64,000 nucleotides of DNA from Capillidium heterosporum (taxonomy: Eukaryota > Entomophthoromycota > Entomophthoromycetes > Entomophthorales > Capillidiaceae): positions 1,364,001 to 1,428,000 of the forward strand of contig WBMQ01000003.1 of NCBI GenBank assembly GCA_016630905.1, in the 5' to 3' direction. This document shows positions 57,260 to 64,000 of this stretch, one piece after another. A program made the translations under genes and the position numbers. The notes under the pieces are model-generated. The model was given only the letters and a program-made list of their open reading frames with translations, was not told where the DNA came from and made no database searches. How positions within the stretch are numbered: position 1 is the first letter of the stretch; each line of letters opens with the position of its first letter.

Positions 57260-58330
57260 AATTAATAAATATAACTAGAAAATAATGCTCGAATAACGCT
57301 CAACAACAACTCAAATATCTTTAGCTTTAATGAAGTATGGAATAAGATGGAGGCATTAGCTCCAATAGTGGAATTCTCGAAGTTGTTTATCAAGGTACAA
57401 CAGAAATTCAAGATGAGATCGGCTGTAAACTGATTTGCTTCAGTCTTATTCACTACTACTATAGATCGATATATTTGATAATATATGGGGTTTCTATACA
57501 TTAGCAAAGAACCCAAACCGTTTGCTGGAATCGAATGAAAAGTACATTTATCCTTTTAAAGCACATGATTACCTAGTGGTGGTCAATGCTACATCCAATA
57601 TCTTTATTTTCAAGGAACCTGAGAATTCACATCGGTTCGATCATTTTAAAGCTATTTACCAAGAGAAGTTCTATGTGTTTGAAGGGTATGACCACGACGC
57701 CAATGAATTTTTGAGTTTAAAATAGATATACTACTATGATCTACTCTTTGAGAAGTAGAGGGTCCAAGATACTAGTGATGCTATTCTACCTTCACTACTA
57801 AGAGCAAAATCAAAGCCCATAAAGAATATCGTATGCCTTTATTTTGGTGGATGTAACTACATCGAGTTATATTCGCACTGCCACAGATATATATACTCTA
57901 AATTTAAATTACTCTAACTGAACCAAGTACGATGCAACGCTATTTTGTTCAACCGTTAGCTTCAACGGCAGCTTTTATTACATCAATTTCACAGCTACTT
58001 CTCAACTCGCAGGCTACCACCTCAATCTCCAAAAGACGTTTGTTGTCAGGCTGATCTACTATAATACTGAGTTTTTTACCTTATGATGATTTCAAAAAAG
58101 TTAAAGTATCCAATAACTATAATTGAAACGCTTCTATGTCTACTTTTCATCTGCTACACCACTTTTGAGAGCACTTTATATATAGTCGATAAATAGAATC
58201 CTAACCAGTACTATTTGAGGCACTTGCCACTTGAAAAACCCAACAAACAACTTTTATAGGACAATCCAGTTATAAACATTGGAAGCATGCTTGATCTTGA
58301 CCTTGGGCATGAATTGGAGTTTAGTATTCA
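57260..58330 (+). pseudogene. Decayed kelch-ectodomain transmembrane protein, inverted copy
   Basis: Plus-strand relic of the family intact at 59890 and 61826. Matching pieces in order: FSKLFIKVQQK (family ELFKKVQPS), YMGFLYI (VYGGFYPLL), SNEKYIYPFKAHDYLVVVNA (ANEKYPYPSRTHGYLLILN), SHRFDHFKAIYQEKFYVFEG (PHRSDHSTAVYQDKLYIFGG), YYYDLLFEK, CNYIELYSHCHRYIY and the tail RHLPLEKPNKQLL, then DNPVINIGSM. It has several stops (after FLSLK, LLFEK, NKQLL and others) and indels, so it is dead. Orientation is opposite to the two live genes. Confidence 0.88.
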
Positions 58331-59237
58331 AAGTTAAAAAGGCAGTTAATAAACCTTCTCTATATATTTGTTTATCATTTTAAAAATATATACTATCTCT
58401 ACACTGATAGTTGGATCTAAAAGCTTAGATGATATGTAGGATAAAAAGTATGTTTTTATTATAGAATAGGCTGTTTAAGTTTGCTATATATACAATTTTT
58501 AAATGCCTTTTCATAAGATATATTCTTTTGAAATGGGTTTTCTTTTAGTTTAAATACAGTAAAGAGTATGTCAGAAATTATATACTAAAAGCGTAACTAT
58601 GTAGCAGTATGTTTACTTTTGAACTAAACAGAGCTGAAGTTTTGAATTTATATGTTTATTAAATTATAACTCTAAAATAGGTACTTTATGATAAAGATTT
58701 CTATCCAGCTGTAGGAAATTTAAGTATATGAGAATATGCTACTCTCATATCGCAAGCATTGCCATAAATGTACTTCGATAATTGGCAGATTGTTAGTATG
58801 CTTCTATAAGGCTGGTATTTTTATCAATCTACACGAATATATAGAAAGATCAAACGTCAATTTGAAAAATCTTAAAATGGCGAAATCGAATGCACATATA
58901 CTAAAACAGCGCCAGAAATTAGCTTATAGGAATCTTCAACTATTTCATTTATAGATATCATATAAAAGCCCAAGGATTAGTGAATGCTATTTGAATTTAT
59001 GAAGCTTTACAAAGTGAAATAACAAAGAGAGAAGTATAGCTATAATTTAAAAGATAAACTAAATATAGAATTAAGACTCATTTCAAATTTACGATTAAAA
59101 ATGATAAATAATATCAACAAAATGTAAAAGAATAGCAAACCTATACCAAAATGCATAAATAAAGGCAAACAATTAACTATTAAGAAGGTTTTAAAAACTA
59201 TTCTATCATTTAAAGCTTAAAACGTACTAGTTTGTTT
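58331..59237. other. Spacer, no supported gene
   Basis: About 0.9 kb, AT-rich. A 72-codon frame at 58736 opens with ATG but has no motif, and its codon use is like the spacers. Confidence 0.45.
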
Positions 59238-59522
59238 CTATCCCGAAATATCTTTGATGTGGGGACTCGAGTAGTTTTCAATCTGCTTCTTACCTTTCCT
59301 GATAAGGTATTCTATCGTAAAGAAGTCCTTGCTGTCCACCTTCATATGGCGCTCAAACTGACTCCTCAAAAACTTCCTAAACTTGAACTGATTTTCCTAG
59401 TAAAATAAACTTAGTTGGGAGTATTGAAAGCATAGTACAGTTGGTTTTGCCTTTATAGCCCTTAAACCCTCTCTATATAGCTTCAATATATCTTTTTGCA
59501 GGCCGGATAGCTTCTTTGACAT
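59238..59522 (-). CDS. Succinate dehydrogenase assembly factor 1 (LYR-motif protein)
   Basis: Two short exons, 59522-59439 and 59396-59238, separated by a 42-nt GT-AG intron, encode 80 aa. The protein begins MSKKLSGLQKDILKLYREGL; LKLYREGLRA is the LYR motif. The second exon reads KFLRSQFERHMKVDSKDFFT and IEYLIRKGKKQIE, ending HIKDISG. This order (SGLQK..VL.LYR, KPxENQ, DFxxIExLxRxGKK) is that of Sdh6/SDHAF1, the mitochondrial chaperone that helps insert Fe-S clusters into the SDHB subunit of complex II. Length matches the family (about 80-115 aa). No obvious presequence, as is usual for this protein. Each exon is too short to stand out as a long frame, so the gene is easy to miss. Confidence 0.93.
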
Positions 59523-59889
59523 CTTTATAGGTTGGAATGAGCGGGAAAGATGGTTGATTAGTTTTAGTTGATGGCTTCAGTAGTCTTCTAATCTGGTGAA
59601 AGTTATCAATTTGATCTGATGAATCTTTTGCCACCTCCGATAATAACGTATGATAATTGGGTAGAAAATGCAGAAAGCGATTGGGTTGTTAACTGAATAG
59701 ACAAATAAAAGAGAGGTAGGCTAAATAATTATAAAAATCTACCAATTAAATATCACTTGAATCTATTAAGTTTGTTGATAGTTTATTATGAAGGAAGGTC
59801 CCATACCAACTGATACTTTTATAGATGAAAGCTATCAGGTTCAAGTAGTTGAAAACAAACCATCATACTTATTTCATCCAAAGTAAATG
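59523..59889. other. Spacer between the SDHAF1 gene and the kelch-TM gene
   Basis: About 0.37 kb, AT-rich; SDHAF1 promoter side and the 3' end of the next gene. Nothing else is seen. Confidence 0.45.
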
Positions 59890-61206
59890 CTAAAAAGTAA
59901 CTTCAGGTATATGATCGGTATCAATTGAACTTAAGACTTCGATAGTTGGATTTGCCCAGAGAAGTTGGTGATTGGCACCTTCGAGAGGTACACATTGTAT
60001 ATAACGTCGAGTTGTACTATACTTACTACTGAGGTACAAGGTAACTACAGATATTATTGAGAAAATAACTGATGCTAAGAAAATTAACCAAATTATCGAT
60101 AATACGGTCAGAAGAGCACTATATACGTACATAAACCAGCTATTTAGCTCATAGTTATAATTTTCGATCTTATAGGTCGAAGCATTATATGAGTCGAAAA
60201 GATATCCCACCAGGTGGGAGGTGTTGTCTATGCCGATATAGTAGAAATTATTGTGATTACTACTTGAGCAGTAAAGCTTTAAGCCAAGTACTGGATTTAC
60301 TTCGTATTTGGTCCAGTTGAGGTAGCTTAAGTTCAAGGCGTATATGTATTTATAGCAATATGAATAAGACTCCGTATAGTTGCACCCACTGGAATAAAAA
60401 TAAACTTTGTTCCCATCGAGCTTTAAGTTTGACTTCAACAACGAAGCAGGAAAAGCACCACTGGTGTTTTGTACCTTCCATTCTTCGAATAGTATGTCGT
60501 AATAGTGAATCTGCTTTAAACTAGCAACGTTGTCGGTGCTGTGATCGTACCCACCGAATATATAGAGCTTGTCCTGGTAGACAGCTGTCGAGTGATCAGA
60601 TCGATGCGGCCCTTCAGGTCCTTTGAGGGTAAAGTTTCCACTTTTTGTATTCAATATCAACAGATATCCATGGGTCCTTGAAGGATAGGGGTACTTTTCG
60701 TTAGCGTCTAACCGATGCTGTCTGTTGCCTAGCAATGGATAAAAGCCTCCGTAAACTATAATTTGGTTCCAATTCCCAGGTCTGTAGTTGAGACTATATT
60801 GAACTGGAATGCTGTTAGTTTCTTTTTGGATTATCGAGGGTTGTGCTTCCTTGAATAGTTTGAACGTAGTAATGTTTAGAGAGCTCCCACTTCCTTTACC
60901 TTGAAAACGATGGCTCACGTAGTTGAAAATAGAACTGTTTGTATTGTCGGTGTTGTACTTAATTAGATTGTAGCCTGAGCCATCACCATTATAAGAGAGG
61001 CCATTTTCTCTTCCAAATGTTTGTTGGTAAAAGTATCTTGTTTCTCCAGCAGTATTTATTTGGTAATAGTTACTCCCGTCTCTAGATACGCAACCAAAGC
61101 CTATAACGTTAATATTATTTCTAATAGTAGACGTCATATAAATGTTGAATATGAAAATAGAAGCATATACGAATAAAGCTATACTAACAAATTTCTTGCC
61201 GATCAT
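59890..61206 (-). CDS. Kelch-ectodomain membrane protein, paralog A
   Basis: Intronless 438 aa from the ATG at 61206. Residues 7-24 (VSIALFVYASIFIFNIYM) are a signal anchor or uncleaved signal. The ectodomain (about 30-350) carries kelch-like blades: IIVYGGFYPLL, HSTAVYQDKLYIFGGYDHST, IHYYDILFEEWKV, VYFYSSGCNYT, IYALNLSYLNWTKYEV, and many N-glycosylation sequons (NTSG, NYTE, NLSY, NWTK). A second TM at about 363-392 is followed by a 46-residue tail, SSKYSTTRRYIQCVPLEGAN, then HQLLWANP and IPEVTF at the end. The tail is almost identical in paralog B. Ligand and role unknown; a cell-surface adhesion or recognition protein is inferred. Confidence 0.85.
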   Translation of the reverse strand: MIGKKFVSIALFVYASIFIFNIYMTSTIRNNINVIGFGCVSRDGSNYYQINTAGETRYFYQQTFGRENGLSYNGDGSGYNLIKYNTDNTNSSIFNYVSHRFQGKGSGSSLNITTFKLFKEAQPSIIQKETNSIPVQYSLNYRPGNWNQIIVYGGFYPLLGNRQHRLDANEKYPYPSRTHGYLLILNTKSGNFTLKGPEGPHRSDHSTAVYQDKLYIFGGYDHSTDNVASLKQIHYYDILFEEWKVQNTSGAFPASLLKSNLKLDGNKVYFYSSGCNYTESYSYCYKYIYALNLSYLNWTKYEVNPVLGLKLYCSSSNHNNFYYIGIDNTSHLVGYLFDSYNASTYKIENYNYELNSWFMYVYSALLTVLSIIWLIFLASVIFSIISVVTLYLSSKYSTTRRYIQCVPLEGANHQLLWANPTIEVLSSIDTDHIPEVTF

Positions 61207-61825
61207 TAAATATTAATTTTGAATTTAAAATTTACCCACAAGATATAACTTAAATTTAAATAAAAGCACCTATATGTAAATATCCCACAAAAACGATACT
61301 ATACAACTGACCATCTACTGTAGCTATCGACTGAATACCTGAAAAGTACTGTCAAGTTTCACGTTTTGGGATTGAAAGCTAAATGTTTTTGGAGAAATTT
61401 TCTTTCTTATTTGCTACTTAAAGATTATTCTAAAAATATCGAATCAAAGGCTATTAAAGCACTTAATTCTTCCATCTGAATGGTGAAAGGGAATGTACCA
61501 CTTTGATTGCATTCAAATTTAAAGAAAACTTTCAATAAATCAGCTGCACAAATTTTAAATCTATAAAGGCATTATCACAGTTAAGCTTTGTTTTCTAAAA
61601 GCAAGGAGATGTCTCAAAAATATAGGTACAGAAACTGACACAACTAGCCTGGAGTGGAGCAGTAAATAAACTTTTGATCATACGGTTTACAAACTGTTGG
61701 AATTTTATTAACCTGCCTGTTGATAGTTGTTAGATCTTGAAGGTAAGCTTTATACCTACTGGCGCTGTAAATACAAATACAAATGTAGCAATAAATATCA
61801 CATCTATTATATATATATGTAGACA
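61207..61825. other. Spacer between the two kelch-TM paralogs
   Basis: About 0.6 kb, AT-rich; the minus frame at 61644-61829 overlaps the 3' end of paralog B only through A/T-rich codons and is not supported. Confidence 0.45.
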
Positions 61826-63151
61826 TCAAAAATTAACTTCGGGGATATGATTGACATCAATCGAACTTGAAGTCCCTAGAGTCGGATTCGCCCATAGAAG
61901 CTGGTGGTTGGCACTTTCAAGTGGTACCAAAGTAATGTACCGTCGCGTACGGCTATATTTGCTACTGAAGTGCAAGGTAACTATCGAAGTTGTGATGAAA
62001 ATAACAGCTAAAAGTGTAATATATCCTAGTGCTAAGGATGCTATATATAAAACGCGGTATACATCCAAGTAGGTTATAGGTGGTCTATAATTGAAGTGGG
62101 TTATCTGATGGGTTAAATTAGTGCCTAGATCAAAGCGGTATCCTACTAGGTCGGAGGTGTCGTTCAAGCCAAAGTAGTAAATGCTTTTTCCAGAGTTTTT
62201 AACTGTCGAACAAAGGAGCTTTAGGCTATCTATTGAACTTACCTTGTATCTGATCCAGCTGAGATAGCTTAAGTTGAGGGCGTATATGTACTTTTGACAG
62301 TACGAATAATTTTCGGTGTAGCTACATCCACTCGAGTAGAAGTAAATTATGTTCCCAAGACGTTCTGACTTTGCTCCCAACAATGAAGTTGGTATAGTAC
62401 CAGTGGTGTTCTTTACTCTCCACTCCTCAAATAGCAGGTCGTAGTAGTGAATTTGCTTTAAACTGGCAATGTCGTTGGTGCCATGGTCATACCCACCAAA
62501 TATATAGAGTTTGCTCTGGTAGACAGTTGAGGAGTGATCGGATCGATGTGGGCCTTCCAATCCTTTGAGGGTGAAAGTTTCTTCCAACAGATCAAAAACA
62601 AACACGTGCCCATGCACTTTAGAAGGGTAGGGGTACCTTTCATTAAAGTTCAGTAGGATATGAGAGTTACTTAACAACGGGTAGAAGCCACCATAAACCA
62701 AGACAAGCCGTCTATTTGTTGTGAAATAGTCGGCAAGGCTAAATCGAATTGGGTTGCAGCTGGTTTCGGTTTGGAATGTCGATGGTTGTACCTTTTTGAA
62801 CAATTCGAAAAGAGTTTGGTTGGGAGTTCGGCTTACTTCGCCAGTATCATAATTTAAGTTGACATGGTTGAACATAGAGCCATTGGTATTACCAAAGTTA
62901 TACTTTATTTCCTTTGCGCCCTTAAAATCCTGATCGTAGCGATAGTCATCATCTATCACAGAGGACTTTGGATAAAAGTATACTTTATCTGCTGTCTTAA
63001 CCACTTCAAAGTTGGTGCTGCCATTCTTAGAGAAACATGGACTGTAGTGATTGTCGTTAGTAGCCCTGATAGTATAATGTAGGTAGACAAAGAAGATGAA
63101 TATACAGATATAAATTAGTACAACTAGGTTGCCAAACTTCTTGTTGAACAT
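61826..63151 (-). CDS. Kelch-ectodomain membrane protein, paralog B
   Basis: Intronless 441 aa from the ATG at 63151. Same plan as paralog A: N-terminal TM (about 8-26, LVVLIYICIFIFFVYLHY), ectodomain with LVLVYGGFYPLLSN, HSSTVYQSKLYIFGGYDHGT, IHYYDLLFEEWRVKNTTG, IYFYSSGCSYTENYSYCQKY, a second TM (about 365-395) and the 46-residue tail SSKYSRTRRYITLVPLESAN, HQLLWANP and IPEVNF. The blade region after HRSDHS and the tail are far more conserved between A and B than the N-terminal 130 residues, which have diverged. A tandem duplication in the same orientation. Cell-surface role inferred. Confidence 0.85.
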   Translation of the reverse strand: MFNKKFGNLVVLIYICIFIFFVYLHYTIRATNDNHYSPCFSKNGSTNFEVVKTADKVYFYPKSSVIDDDYRYDQDFKGAKEIKYNFGNTNGSMFNHVNLNYDTGEVSRTPNQTLFELFKKVQPSTFQTETSCNPIRFSLADYFTTNRRLVLVYGGFYPLLSNSHILLNFNERYPYPSKVHGHVFVFDLLEETFTLKGLEGPHRSDHSSTVYQSKLYIFGGYDHGTNDIASLKQIHYYDLLFEEWRVKNTTGTIPTSLLGAKSERLGNIIYFYSSGCSYTENYSYCQKYIYALNLSYLSWIRYKVSSIDSLKLLCSTVKNSGKSIYYFGLNDTSDLVGYRFDLGTNLTHQITHFNYRPPITYLDVYRVLYIASLALGYITLLAVIFITTSIVTLHFSSKYSRTRRYITLVPLESANHQLLWANPTLGTSSSIDVNHIPEVNF

Positions 63152-63678
63152 CTATAAATAAAATTTTGTTTTGAAAAAGCATAAAAGCTAAATATACCTG
63201 AAAGTGTTAGTTCATAATGGTGCTATTGTATGGATAACTACTTACCTGAGCCATTGGCTAAGTATTGAAGTCCTACTTAATAAGTTCTTCTACCAAGGTA
63301 TTTATTGAAGCTGGAGCTCAGATCAGTTCTATCGTGATAAGAGGTTACAAAGGTTCTTGGCAATTTCCTTTGCAAATTAGAATCTGAAGGCTTAATTCAC
63401 TTATTGAATAAGCTTATAAAAGTAATCCCTTCATACAAATGGTACATCGCTTTATGACATAGGTAGTAAATTCCCTTCCTCTTAATGGAAATTAGATGGA
63501 CATATTAAAATTTTCAGTACTATATATTTAACTCAACTGATATACTTTTACAACAAAAGCCACCACAAAGTATTACAAATTTCAAATCCAATATAAACTA
63601 AATTTATTTATAAAAAATATCTCCTGCTCTTAGCCATCCACTTACAAATGCAAAACAAACACCCCTCGACTCCTCACC
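63152..63678. other. Spacer upstream of paralog B
   Basis: About 0.5 kb, AT-rich, non-coding; promoter side of paralog B and the 3' flank of the next gene. Confidence 0.45.
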
Positions 63679-64000
63679 TCAAAACAGGATATGATAATTG
63701 GCATCCTCACCTTCGTCTTCATGCTCGCCCCAATACTTATTGAATAAATCATCGACGATCTCTTTCGTAAACAAATTGGTCTTGAATCTGAAGAACCTAC
63801 CCAAGTTATCTATAGGCCACTCTACCTCCCTTTGACTCAATTCATAAAAGTAGATCAACTCCTTTTCGATCTTAGAGTTGCTGTTCAACTTCGAATTAAT
63901 CTCATCAACCTTGGCATATACCTCCAACTTAGCTTGGTTGAAGTTGTCAGCAGTAACTAAAGAAGAGTCAAACTCCACCAACAGGCAAGTCTTCAATCTT
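63679..64000 (-). CDS. 3' end of an unidentified gene
   Basis: The minus-strand frame is open to the right edge, so the start is outside the window. About 107 residues are visible: TCLLVEFDSSLVTADNFNQA, EINSKLNSNSKIEKELIYFY, PIDNLGRFFRFKTNLFTKEI, ending DEGEDANYHILF before the stop at 63679. C-ending codon use (GACGAT, TTCAAG, AACTTG) supports a real gene. It looks helical with an acidic end. I do not recognise the family. Confidence 0.6.
   Translation of the reverse strand, partial: RLKTCLLVEFDSSLVTADNFNQAKLEVYAKVDEINSKLNSNSKIEKELIYFYELSQREVEWPIDNLGRFFRFKTNLFTKEIVDDLFNKYWGEHEDEGEDANYHILF

Noticed and set aside
1-64000. CRISPR arrays, insertion sequences, retroelements or rRNA genes
   Set aside because: Looked for regular spaced repeats, transposase or reverse-transcriptase motifs and rRNA-like blocks; none was seen by eye. 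Only short AT tracts and the gene-family duplications noted above repeat.

Overview
The window is nuclear DNA of a filamentous, probably early-diverging fungus. The evidence is GT-AG introns that are mostly 37-70 nt long, AT-rich spacers, codon use that leans to C-ending codons in the clear genes, a Zn2Cys6 regulator, fungal-type secreted tyrosinases and a Mediator MED12 gene. The low GC content and the mix of animal-type genes (signal-peptide/TM glycosyltransferase, ALDH8A1-like dehydrogenases, SABATH methyltransferase) fit a Zoopagomycota or Entomophthoromycotina-type genome, but I cannot fix the species.

Left third (1-21 kb): the 5' part of MED12 (minus, cut by the window edge), an ALDH8A1-like dehydrogenase with a presequence-like N-terminus (minus), a decayed kelch-repeat gene (minus), an RBM26/27-like CCCH+RRM protein (plus), tRNA-Pro(AGG) (minus), a second ALDH8A1-like gene without presequence (plus), a secretory-pathway UDP-glycosyltransferase (minus), and a SABATH-type methyltransferase broken by one extra base (plus).

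Middle (21-38 kb): long sparse spacers and four scattered copies of a small, Ser/Thr-rich, probably disordered protein that I do not recognise. All four share a C-terminal signature (T-x-F-[DE]-[DE]-V ... G-[YF] ... S-L-T-P) and a TATA-box promoter. A six-cysteine small secreted protein lies among them. A four-exon acidic nuclear-type protein of unknown function follows.

Right-centre (38-47 kb): a cluster of four tyrosinase copies on the plus strand. Copy 1 has a single-base frameshift, copy 2 (its near-twin) is intact, a third copy between them is a decayed pseudogene, and a fourth, more canonical gene follows. Copies 1-3 carry a related upstream element, and copies 1 and 2 have near-identical TATA boxes.

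Right end (48-64 kb): an eight-exon 3-hydroxyisobutyryl-CoA hydrolase, a Zn2Cys6 regulator, a nine-exon CSN5 (COP9 signalosome) gene with one extra base, a two-exon SDHAF1/Sdh6 LYR protein, two intact kelch-ectodomain transmembrane paralogs with a nearly invariant cytoplasmic tail plus an inverted pseudogene copy, and the 3' end of an unidentified gene. Three otherwise intact genes (methyltransferase, tyrosinase copy 1, CSN5) each carry exactly one surplus base, which looks more like assembly error than independent decay.

The window is a mosaic of single-copy housekeeping genes and locally expanded secreted or surface families. No operon-like logic is expected. The functional themes are amino-acid catabolism (ALDH8A1-like, HIBCH), extracellular pigment or cross-linking chemistry (tyrosinases) and cell-surface proteins (kelch-TM, UGT, small secreted protein). 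The most novel item is the four-member FDEV/SLTP family.
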